DNA from: Diphasiastrum complanatum
Taxonomy: Eukaryota; Streptophyta; Lycopodiopsida; Lycopodiales; Lycopodiaceae
Length of the DNA stretch: 64,000 bases
NCBI GenBank assembly: GCA_029204225.1
Contig: CM055092.1
Coordinates: 67,271,923-67,335,922 of the forward strand
Direction of reading: 5' to 3'
The position numbers and the translations under genes are program-made. A model generated the notes under the pieces. The model worked only from the letters and a program-made list of their open reading frames with translations. It had not been told where the DNA came from and did not search any database. Shown in pieces: positions 24,283 through 34,588 of the stretch; the first letter of the stretch is position 1, and each line of letters opens with the position of its first letter.

Positions 24283-24720
24283 ATGGAACTAACACACGAA
24301 CCTGAGACGTACACTCTGAAAGTCGATGGAGCATGTAGATATTCAAATCGGGAGGGAGCCATAGGAGAAGTATTGCAAAATATTAATGGCATTGAAATAG
24401 CAAGCATAGGAATCTGGTTAGGAAAGGGATTTATGAACAACATTGCCGAATTTAAAGCCCTTCTCATCGGTCTACAAATGACCATGAGGGTTTCACTACC
24501 TATAGGCAACCTATGCATTATGGGAGATTCTCAACTTCTAATCTAAGGTATGACCAGAGTATACCAACTCAAGAGCAGGACCCTACAGGCCTATGCCATT
24601 GCCATCAGTGAATTCACTAGAGAGTTCTCTCAAATCGAGTGGATGCACATCCCATGAGCATAGAACCTACGAGCGGACAATCTAGCCGCAATAGCCTATG
24701 ACCACGATCACTACTGACAA
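24283..24720 (+). pseudogene. RNase H domain fragment (RVT_3 / archaeal-type RNH, gypsy-like)
   Basis: The frame reads 'YTLKVDGACRYSNREGAIGE', then 'NNIAEFKALLIGLQM', 'LCIMGDSQLLI' and, after stops, 'NLRADNLAAIA'. This gives the four acidic positions of the fold: Asp in VDGA, Glu in AEFKALL, Asp in GDSQ and Asp in ADNLA. In-frame stops occur at 24544 (TAA) and at about 24657 and 24661. The additional RNase H of Tat-lineage gypsy elements has this appearance. No RT or integrase is joined to it. Confidence 0.65.
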
Positions 24721-25234
24721 TGTGAGCCAAGTAGAGTGATCATTTCTCCCATCACCATTGTAGTAGAACTATGGACAATGGGTAAGGAAACTGATAAACC
24801 AAGTAGTTCTAGAGAATCCCCAACTCTTAGCCCGACTGCAACAGATGATTAGCCATGAACTATCGAGAACATGCTTTAGGGCACACCACAAAAGCATAAC
24901 CCATGGGTTAATGCATATGGCGTAAGTACACATTAAAAACACCTATTCTAGAATGAACCTGAATGTAGATACATAAGGAGGAAGAGAGGGGTGTAAAGTT
25001 GTCAAAGATTTTGTCGGATATGAATTCAACAACTGTATATTCATCACATGTATATAAATGCAAACCATAGGTGATGGAACACCTTGTTGTAACCAACATG
25101 GAAGACACAAAGAACCATGATTAACCCGACCAGTGCCGTAGGCAACTGACGAAGTTCATACTAAAGGAAAGACAGAGGATCGACCTAGAGATCCAAAGTC
25201 TAAAAGATGAGTTGAAGAAACAGGAAACCTTCGA

Positions 25235-26023
25235 ATCAGAGCCACTAATGAACTGATTAGTGCCAATAAGGAGCGGGATACCTAAAAGCAGAAATACACT
25301 AAACTCAAGGAGGCTAGTGACAGAAGGGAGATAAGCCATAGGGAGGGGTAAAAAAAACATGAGAAGATCATAGCCAACACTAAAGTGGAACTAGCTACAA
25401 CAGAAACTACTGCAACTATGCTAGCCAAGCAGTTGCATGAGTACTAGAGGAAAGAGGTAGCAAGGGGACCAATAAAACCTCAAAGCTCTGACATTCCTTT
25501 ATCCGCTTACCTTGTGCACCGAAAAGAAATTTTGTCAAACAACCTATTCTACAAGAACTTCAACGCCTATAGTTTGTATCTACCACCTATGGACTTTCCT
25601 CTAGACGGCCAGTTTTTGAACTGCAACCATCCACTAGTTCACACCGCAGATTCACATGGCCACTCATTCCAGGTAGCTTTGAGAACTACAAGGATTCATG
25701 TGAGAGTTTATGTAGGTTCTCAGTTGTTACTGCACACCATAAAGATGACATCATTAGATTGGCCATCCACTATGCCTACTACCTATAGAAGTGGTTACTA
25801 CAACCTTGGGGGCACCAAGTCAAAACCCACCAAGATTCACCTTGTCAAATGGTGGTACAACCCCAATGAGCCCATGGAGCTAGGAGCTGACCTAGTGCTA
25901 TACTTGCAGATACGTGACAGAACCTCCAAGGAATGCAAAACCCTCAACGAAATGTTCTATTTCAAGTTCTTGGAAGGTGCTGATCCAGCCCTTGTGGATG
26001 TGGTTGAAGTGGACCCCAATTAA
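25235..26023 (+). pseudogene. Unrecognised ORF with decayed coiled-coil N terminus
   Basis: From 25514 to 26023 there is a clean 169-codon frame ('YSLYLPPMDFPLDGQF', 'WWYNPNEPMELGADLVLYLQ', 'CKTLNEMFYFKFLEGADP'). The same frame is open upstream to about 25450. Before that, with a few stops (a TAG at 25446 and two TAA), it reads as a Lys/Glu coiled coil ('ATNELISANKERDT', 'KQKYTKLKEASDRRE', 'IIANTKVELATTETTAT'). I recognise no family. A coiled coil followed by a compact 150-residue domain and its position after an RNase H fragment suggest an accessory ORF of a retroelement, but this is inference. Confidence 0.4.
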
Positions 26024-28334
26024 ACCGATGGATTGAAGAACCAACGAACAAAAATGTGCAGGAATGCACTGTAACCACCCACCTCACTATTATGCATCAT
26101 ATACTAGACACGATATGTGGAGCAACAGTAGATCTACTACAAGTCTCAGTCCCAGCATCTATTGGCTATGTGTCCTGTTTGTGACAATGATCACAGGAGG
26201 AAGTTTGTTGGTTGTCGTTGCCTTTGCTCGAAGACTTCAAATGAGCCTTTTCAAATCTGGGTTTGTTCTTGTTTTTCTTCTTTCCTTTTGTGAAAAGAGC
26301 CTTCTCCTGGTCAATGCTTCCTTCTCATTTGTCTCTTATCAGTGACAAGACTGACAACTCGTTCAAACGTCATGTTTGGTAAGTTCAAAATGAGCATTCT
26401 CAGCGGTTGATAGGACGTAGGTAGAGTTTTCATGAAGTACATCAGCTGCTGTCGGCTGAGTTGGATGGCTTGCTTGGGTGGAAGTTACCTATTTATGGTT
26501 GTCATGGCGCCAGGTTTGCTTCCAGCACTCGTGACGAAGCTTTGAATTGGTTAAGTCTATGTAAGTCAGATGACTTGCTTGGAATGGATGTTACTCATTT
26601 GTAACAAACCTTCAAGTTAGTTAAGTTTGCGGGTGGCTTGCTTGGAGGGAAGTCACCCACATCGGGACCCCCCCGATCTAGCATGGAGCTAGATTGGATC
26701 TCAATGTTGGTTTTCGAACTTCAAGTTGGTTAAGTCTGATTGTTGTTGGCGAGTAGGCTACATGTATGTCAAGTGGGTTCAGACGACAAGAGTTGAAAGT
26801 CGAGAAGCTAAGTCATGGTTTTCGGCCCCCTTTGGGATGCCTGCACAACATGTGGTATCAGAGTCGACGAGGTGCTACCCTTGAGGTGTAAGAATGGTCA
26901 GTTTCCACGGTTTGTGTCTGGCGCTGTCTGCACGTAAGACAGATGAGGCAGAGTGCTGCCATTAGGTTGTTGAAAGCACGGTCTGTGCCTTGTGGGGTGC
27001 AAGGCGACATATTCGAGAATAGCTACCAATCATTTAGTATAAGGGCTATCGACCATATTTGGTGGGGCGTTACTAAGGCAATGTGCTACTTAATGGCGAA
27101 AGCACGGATAGTTGGGTGGTTGTTCTTTGTGGGCTGATTTTGTGATCGATCTGTATGGGCGCAGCTAGGCAAAGGTCCTTTGGCAAGGCTATCTCAAAGA
27201 GGGACCTTGTCTTTGCTGCCTGTTAGTAAACCTGCCCGAGTGTCTTGCTTGTATGTATTCATGGTGAGTCTTAGTACTCGCGATTTTCCTAGTTTGCATG
27301 ATTGCTTGTGATACAAGGAGCTAATGGATCGAGAAGGAACCTTTCTTTTGAAGGCTGATACCATCAAACAAAGAGGACAATAGAATCTGTGGGGCAGATT
27401 CACAGTTCAAGTACTCGCACATGAATGGCAACGAAACAACTCGATGTTTGCAAAGGATGGATGGCTAGCCTGTTACTTGGGTAAGTTTCAATTGTGACAA
27501 CGCCCACCAGATGCAAGCAGGAAGTCAAAAGTTGGAAAGGACAATTTCAGGGGAGATCTTCTATGGAGCAGTTGGTCTTCATTTGGGATGGCTACCTTTG
27601 GAACTGAAACTCAGTGAGCATGGGTGATATCTAGTGTCAGTTGAGTTTTTCCTCAAAGGGGAGAGACTAGGATCATCTTCAGAGATTGGCAACAAGTTAG
27701 ATCAAGCCATAGTCCTAGTAGATGGAAAACAAAGTGTTGGAAAGGCTTTTATCTGAGAACTCTACTCTGTGTCCGGTCAGTTGATTTTATAAGTGGAGGG
27801 GAACTATCACACACACCTCTCTCTTGGCGAAAATTTTGAATGAAAGTTGATCAAAATGGGAGCAAATTCAAGGTGACCTATCCATACCCACACGAGGAAA
27901 CTAGCAAACTTTGGACCGAATAAGTTGAAAAGTTATTGTTGTGAAAATGGAAAGCTTGTTATAGGCTTTTCTCTGAGCAGACATAATGAGTACACTGACT
28001 TGTGTTATGTGTAAAACAGTTGATCAATGAAGGAATTGTGAAAGTTGAATCTTGCACGAGAGACATGGTACTTCGAACATATGCTAAGGGATAGTTTGTA
28101 TTGGAATCAAACTAGTGCAAACTCTGGGTGCATGTGTCTGATTCAAAGAGAGCTACTTGAAGCCAAGCGAGATGTACACTTCTTCATGTTTTGACAGTGA
28201 GGCAACTGACCAGTGACGTTATTGTGAAAGTCATATTTTGCGTGACAGACATGGTACCTCAAACACCATGTGCAACCTCTTGGCTATTCCACAAAGTCAA
28301 TGGCTACATTTGTTTTGTTTCAACGACAACTATT
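26024..28334. other. Accessory region without recognisable gene
   Basis: Contains three decayed tandem copies of a segment around TTGCTTGGAGGGAAGTCACC (about 26468, 26576, 26638), separated by copies of TTCAAGTTGGTTAAGTCTG. It also has a possible LTR primer-binding site (TGGTATCAGAGTC at 26853) with no matching LTR pair, and two direct copies of a 45 bp segment around GAGAGACATGGTAC (28035-28080 and 28220-28265). No convincing coding sequence. Confidence 0.5.
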
Positions 28335-28520
28335 TCAAGCTAAGTGTTGTAAAGCTACCTTTACAAGCTTTACTTTCGGTGCCACTGGTGCCATCATTGT
28401 CCCCGGTGTCAGCAGTGCCACTACTGCTCCTGGCGCCACTGTGATGAGAATCCAACAAGTGCCAAGTTCCTATGGCTGAAAAACTTTGATCAGTTCTAAC
28501 GAAGTCCAGAGAGCTCGGAT
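28335..28520 (+). repeat. Dispersed repeat copy A (inverted partner at 61480-61680)
   Basis: In both copies the frame reads 'CCK(A/V)TFTSFT', a Gly/Ala/Ser/Pro-rich variable stretch, 'GATV' and 'VPSSYG' followed by a stop, then 'K-LI-S--VQR'. The variable stretch is a degenerate GCC/GGC-type simple sequence that is longer in the other copy. The conserved flanks suggest a once-coding or transposon-borne segment. Confidence 0.6.
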
Positions 28521-30544
28521 CGATGTGCAATCACGTCACACGATCTAGGCATGATTAAAAGAAGCCTGGGGATCAATAAATTCTAGAGAGATACAATGAC
28601 AATCTAGAGAGAGAATATCCTAAAGAGAGAAAATGTGCTTTACCAGCCTGGGCAAAGTACTTGGTACGAGGGGAGGTGGTGAATTCCACCAATACTATAG
28701 GGGAATGCGGGTTGCGACTCAGGGCGAGCTCCAACCAAGTCTCAGCTTCCCTTGCTGGAATGTTGTCCTGGCGTCCGCCTTTTCAATCAAGAGAGATGAC
28801 AATACAATAAAAGCTCTCTCACAAGAGAGGGGGGTCCTTAAATAAGCAAGAGGGCTACCCATGTAGAGCCTAAGTGGTAATTCCACTAATTTAGAAATTA
28901 CAAGTGGAAATAGCCCTTCCACTAGAAGGTCACCATCAAAAGGTGGCTCACTCTAAATTATTTAAGGGGGTCTACACTTATTTACATTGCCTAGGAACAT
29001 TACTAGCTCCTATATGATCGTTCCTTCCTTGGGATACACCATGTAGGCTCACATAGAAAATAACTGTAATCCTAGCTAGTAATCCTCAGCTCTCAGGCTC
29101 GGCTCTCAGCTTCTTCTGCTCATCTCCTTCTGAGACCTCCTCGGTCATGGGTGAGAGATACTTTGTGTCTTCAGCTTTGGCTTGGCATCTGGGGATTCTC
29201 TAAAATCCGCTAACACAATGTATGATGTTGCATAGGCTAGTCAGAGCCAAGACCAAGGGCAAGCAGTGACGAGGTCAGACACACAAGACCAAGGGTAGGA
29301 CACGGGCCTCGCAAGCAGCGGATCCGAGCCAAGCACAAGCATGCTGCGGCCATCAAGATATATGCCACTAGTCCAAGACAACTATGGGTGAATGCCCACT
29401 ACCTTCTCTACCCACGCAGATCTAAATGGGCGGAGTGCGGCATCCCTTTGGACAAAATAATGATCGAGAGGCTGAATTGGCCAAGAATTCACTCAGAGCA
29501 CAGGTGGAAGATGGACGTAGATGCCAAGCAGGCTCTTGTTCACTTTTCTAAGAGCAGCTTTCCTCAGCGATCCATGGCCAACAAGATTTCAAACCTGGAT
29601 CAATCAGTTTTGGTTACCGGATGTCCATAAGTCCTTCTACCTTACCAAGGACAAGAAGAGCACCAAGCGACTGGAATTCATGGAAGAGGTCACATGATAC
29701 TTGATCTAGTAAAGACGCGCCAAATCCGCCTCTACGAAGCCACCATAGTGCCAAGGGACCGACACTGCTTCAGACCGTGGGCCCTATTGGAGGTATTCTC
29801 ATTGTGCATGTAAATAAATAAATGATGAAATCAGTAGAAATAAGATGCGAGGCCTAATGAGCACTTGTAAATAATTTTGAAATAAACTAGACTTGGGGCC
29901 ATGTAATAAAAAATAATATTAGAGGCCAAAGTCTAAGTTAAGTTTAAGTTACTAAGTTTTTGAGTCAGTCAAAAGTCAAATGGTAGTAGGTGGGGTGTGC
30001 TTCTTTCTACACCATAGATTAGTTTGTGCTTCTTGTGGATGGTGTGGATTGCAATCCCATCCAATAGGAAGCAAGGGGCAAGGGCCACCCCAAAGATAAA
30101 AAGACAACATTTGTAACCATTTTTAATGCTTAATGAGAAGGAGAAAACTCTACCATTTTGGAGAGCAAGCATCCTCATTTGCTATTCACTCTTGCTAATG
30201 CTATTGTGTTGTTTTCCCTCTTGTTCTCTATTTTCGTTGTTTTTGTTTTCATTAGTTAAAGCTTTTCCATTAGCATGCATAATGAGCAAATGAGCTACCC
30301 TCCATCTCACCCCTCTCTCTCCCTCTTTCTCTACTCATTCTATCCATCCCTATATATCTCTCTCTCTCTTTTCAATCTCAATCATGATGTATGGATGTGC
30401 TTAGTGTTAGGAAGGGTAGTGTTAGAGTGGATTAGTGTTAGGAGAAAGTAGAAATCATCTAAATCCTGCAACTTGACATAGTTAGGTCCCTATCTTTGTG
30501 TTCTAACTCTTTTGACAGGCAGAGGGCTGCTCACCATCGAATCT
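28521..30544. other. Region without recognisable gene; weak coding-like segment
   Basis: A GC-richer segment at about 29230-29700 gives frames such as 'WAECGIPLDKIMIERLNWPR' (29388-29630, 80 codons) and 'PDVHKSFYLTKDKKS' in another frame, which look like a frame-shifted old coding sequence. I cannot assign a family. The rest is AT-rich, with short CT tracts near 30310-30370. Confidence 0.4.
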
Positions 30545-31048
30545 ACACATTCTACACAACACCATTGTGTTGCGGTGTGTATGCTGCAGTCTTCTTGTGA
30601 AGGATGCCGCGGCTGCTACAAAAATCAGTAAAACGGTTGGAGATATATTCTCCGTCTTTGTCTGTTCATAGCTGTTTGACTTTCTTTTCTGTCCACTTAT
30701 CAGCCCAATTTACGTATTCTGTAAATTTATCATGAGCTTCTGATTTGTTGTGGATGAAGTAGATGACAACAAACTTACTGAAATCATCAATGAAGGTGAT
30801 ATATTATTTCGATCCTCTCACAAAGACCACATAAAAGGGACCACATATGTCCAAATGTATCAAATCCAGGAGTTCTGTCATCTTGAAGGAGTCCTTTGTA
30901 AAGGGTGTACGTGACATCTTCCCTTTGTTGCATGCATCACATGATGTCAGACTGGTTGCATCTTTGATGCTAACACTGATGAATGCGCCATGTGGATAGC
31001 TTTATACAAGGCCAACGCGTTCATATGACATAGTCTCCTATGCCATAG

Positions 31049-31332
31049 TGTTGGAGGATGCAAGCTATGCACAAAAAAATGATTGCATTTGAAAAGGCAC
31101 CAAAAAGAGTGCATTCGTCCCATAAGAAAATGGAGACTATAACAGAACCCACATATAAGCTCATTGTTGACAATATACCCTTGTCCCCTGGTATCAGCCC
31201 TTTTGGGGTCAAAGGGGAATGATGGCGGGTGGCCAGGTGGTGGGGATGGGATCTCGCACACTACCCCTAGGCGCGCACGACGACACACCACATAGTCTAC
31301 TGGACTGCTCTATGCTGTCGACAAACTTTGAG
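31049..31332 (+). repeat. 5' LTR of second TRIM
   Basis: Direct repeat of 31410-31690 with scattered substitutions and small indels. The PBS follows immediately. Confidence 0.8.
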
Positions 31333-31409
31333 TTGGTATCAGAGCAAGTGTTTTGGTCCTGAACGAGCAAGTGGGAGTTTCCGTCGCCCTATGCTCGCTT
31401 GAGTGGGGG

Positions 31410-31690
31410 TGTTGGAGGATGCAAGTTACGCACAAAGCGAGTGCATCTGAAAAGGCACCAAAAAGAGTGCATTCATCCCATAAGCAAATGGAGACTATAA
31501 CATAACCCACATATAAGCTCATTGTAGACAATGTACCCTTGTTCCCTGGTACTAGCCCTTTTGGGGTCAAAGAGGAATGATGGCGGGTGGCTAGGCGGTG
31601 GGGATGAGATCTCGCACGTGGCCTGTAGGAGTGCACGACGACACGCCACATCGTCTACTGGACCGCTCTCCACTGTCGACAAACTCTGAG
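31410..31690 (+). repeat. 3' LTR of second TRIM
   Basis: Preceded directly by the polypurine tract, as expected for the 3' repeat. Confidence 0.8.
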
Positions 31691-31929
31691 CATTACAATA
31701 TTGACACAAATTTGAACGCAGGATGAAACATCACTGATAATCAGAGATAGACATCACAGATGTTTGCACGCATTGATTTTTTGTCTAACCATGTTTTGTC
31801 AGTAATAGGTTCATTACCTTTATAGATTGTGTGATTAGCTTTATGAAGCACGCAATTACGTCCACTATTGTTTTGTGCTCACCTGCATTATTGATCTGTA
31901 TATTTCGTTATACTTAATCTGATTACAGC

Positions 31930-34588
31930 TCTGTTTGTTCTGCGTTCAGATTTGTGTCAATATTGCAATGCTTTTCTACGTTCTGTCTGGCAATACTTCT
32001 ATTCAAGCAAATAAAAGTTTACTTTGGCATTATAGACTTGGTCACTTGAATCATGCTGCTATACAAGAAATGTCTAAACATTCTATTGTTCTTGATCTAG
32101 ACTATCCTAGTAATAAAGTCGAGTTACCTGTCTGTCAAGATTGTCTAGTTGGTAAACAGACTAGGAAACCATTTAGATCAAGCCATCAGCATACTGCTAG
32201 AGGATTGTTAGACGTTGTGCATTCAGACATTTGTGGCCCGATAAAGATTCTCTCTCTAAAGGATGCAAACTATTTTATAACTTTTATTAATGAATTTTCT
32301 AGAAGGACTATGGTGTATTTTATCCAAAAGAAATCAAAAGCTTTTAGTTGCTTCAGAATCTTCAAGGAGCATGCAGAAAAAGAGACTGGAAGGACGATCA
32401 AGGCCTTGAGGTCTGACAATGGTGGAGAGTACATCTCTACCGAATTTAAGGAGTACTTCCAGAGCCAAGGCATTGAATAGCAATTCATCACTCCTTATAG
32501 TCCTCAGTCTAATGGCTTAGCCGAGAGAAAGAATCGTACTTTGGTTGAATCAGCTAAATGTATGTTGGTGCATGCATCGCTGCCCAAGAGCTTCTGGGCC
32601 GAAGCTGTCTCCACTGCAACTTACGTCCAGAACACATGCTCGACCAAGGCCCTCTCAGGCAAAACACCCCATGAGGTGTGGACAGGCTCTAAGCCTTCTG
32701 TGAAGAACCTACGAGTTTTTGGATGCGTCGCCTATGCATAGATACCGAAAGACACGAGGAAGAAATTGGACTTCCAAGGTCTCAAGACCATCCTGATTGG
32801 GTATACTTCATCTGATAACACATACAAGCTGTATGATCCCCATACCCAACAAATCTTGTACAACTCAGATACAGTCTTTATCGAGGATTAGTTCGTCGAC
32901 ATCAAAGGCAAAGATATTGTTCCAGGAGAACCTTTATCACCTGCCATTGACACAACTATTCGAGCTTCAGACTCAAGTGTGTCCATTGTCGATCCACTAT
33001 TCGATAGCGAATCAGACGAAGACATTGCTGCTACCCAGCAACAAGTCCCAAGAGTGGTTCATTAGTCGATTCCTCCTAGAAGATCAAGCCAAGTGCGCAC
33101 ACAGCCCACAAGGTATACTTTTGAGTATGCATGTCTCTTGATACAGGAACCGACAACAGTCGAAGAGGCACTCAGCCAACCAGACTTTGATCTCTAGAGA
33201 GAAGCCATGGACAAAGAGTATTCCTCTCTGATCAAGAACCAGATGTGGTCACTAGTCGAAGCTCCCATTGGCTGCAATATCATTGATTGCAAATGGATCT
33301 TCAAGATCAAGTATAATGCTAATGGAACAATTGATCGAAGGAAAGCAAGACTGGTAGCACGAGGATTCACTCAAATTCCCAACGTCGACTACAGTGAGAC
33401 TTTCAGTCCAATAGTCAAGCATTCGTTGATCCGAGCCCTCCTGTCATATGTTGCAGCTGCCGACCTCAAAGTGCATCAACTTGATGTACAAACAACTTAT
33501 TTGAATGGAGTTATACAAGAAGACATCTACATGATCCAGCCCGAAGGATATGTTCTGGAAGGTATGAAGAATCATGTCTGTAAACTCCATAAGACACTTT
33601 ACGGCTTGAAACAGTCTGCCAGAGCTTGGTTTCAGAGGATCAACACATTCCTCATCGAACAAGGTTTTCAACCAAGTACTGTTGATTGCAACGTCTATTC
33701 CAAGTCGGTGCAACAATCCTTCATTATCATCACTTTATATGTGGATGATACGTTGCTTTTTAGCAACAATACCAATTTGGTCAAGGATTCTAAACAAATG
33801 CTATTTTTTGAGTTCGACATGACTGATCTAGGTGAAGCTCACTTCTGTCTGGGCATTCAGATCCACAGAGACAAAGCGAGACGACTGATCTATATCACTC
33901 AACAAAGGTATCTTCACAATGTTTTTGACAAATACAATCTAATGAACTGTAAGATAGCTCACTCACCGATGGATCTAGGCCTGCGTTTTTCAAAGGACCA
34001 ATGTCCCCAGACCAAGCAAAAAGATGAGTAGATGAGAGAGTATCCTTATCGATCGATACTTGGATCTCTCATGTACGCAATGGTCTGTACAAGATCTGAC
34101 ATCTCTTTTGCAGTAAGCTCACTCAGCCAATATATGGCTAATCCTGACATTACCCATCGGAAGGCTCTCATAAGAGTCATGAGGTATATTCGAGCTACCA
34201 CGGACCAGTGCATCTGCTATGGAAAAGTCAGCAACGACAATCTTCATCAGCTCAGTGGATACTGATGCAAGCTGGGGAGGAGATGTAGACAATCATAAGT
34301 CCACAGTAGGATTTACATTCTTGTTCGACAACGGTCCTATCTCATGGAACAGTCGTAAGCAGACCTCTATCGCTCTTTCATCTATAGAAGCAAAATACAT
34401 TGCTGTTTCTCAATCTATTAAAGAAGCGTTTTGGTTGATAAATTTACTGTTAGACATTAGTTTGTATCAGTACAGCCCAACAATTATATTCTGTAATAAT
34501 CAGAGTGCTATTGCCTTATCGGCCAACCCTAGATTTCACTGTAGGAGTAAGCACATTGAAATTCGATATCACTTCATTAGGGACAAGG
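31930..34588 (+). mobile_element. copia-2: Ty1/copia pol (integrase-RT-RNase H), gag and LTRs missing
   Basis: One frame covers pre-integrase ('LLWHYRLGHLNHAAIQEM'), integrase with D-D-35-E in 'VVHSDICGPI', 'ALRSDNGGEY' and '[10 protein letters not shown]', the link region, and reverse transcriptase ('LHQLDVQTTYLNGVIQEDIY', 'LYVDDTLLFSN'). RNase H follows in the next frame ('DTDASWGGDVDNHKS', 'ALSSIEAKYIA'). The pol frame has six in-frame stops and no frameshift over 2.1 kb; all are TAG (32478, 32739, 32889, 33063, 33195, 34029). A small indel near 34262 breaks the frame into RNase H. At the right end it joins abruptly to copia-3, which is inverted. gag, protease, PBS and LTRs are absent, so the copy is dead. 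Confidence 0.9.

Larger units (their letters stand above)
31049..31690 (+). mobile_element. Second TRIM retrotransposon (282 bp LTRs, 77 bp interior)
   Basis: Two direct repeats of about 282 bp (31049-31332 and 31410-31690) start TGTTGGAGGATGCAAG and end GTCGACAAACT(T/C)TGAG. The interior starts with a primer-binding site (TTGGTATCAGAGCAAG, 31333-31348) and ends in a polypurine tract (GAGTGGGGG, 31401-31409). There is no coding capacity; the open frames inside the repeats are chance frames. Flanking bases CATAG and CATTA do not give an exact target duplication. The two LTRs differ at roughly one base in ten or fewer, so the copy is older than the TRIM at 6015. Confidence 0.82.
30545..31900 (-). 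pseudogene. Ty1/copia pre-integrase/integrase fragment, split by a TRIM
   Basis: On the minus strand the parts 31900-31691 ('IYKGNEPITDKTWLDKKSM') and 31048-30545 belong together. The second part reads 'TLWHRRLCHMNALALYKAI', then 'LIHLDICGPF', 'YITFIDDFSKFVVIYFIH', 'TDKDGEYIS' and 'YTPQHNGVV' followed by TAG where the catalytic Glu is expected. The TRIM at 31049-31690 interrupts it. About 50 bp present in the related copia-2 are missing at the insertion point. No gag, RT or LTR is attached. Confidence 0.75.

Noticed and set aside
26853-26864. Primer-binding site of another LTR element
   Set aside because: TGGTATCAGAGT fits, but no flanking LTR pair, polypurine tract or gag was found; only mentioned in the region entry.
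30947-31709. Several minus-strand frames of 63-114 codons
   Set aside because: Mostly inside the LTRs of the second TRIM and similar only because the LTRs are duplicated; only the last part of one frame is true copia sequence.
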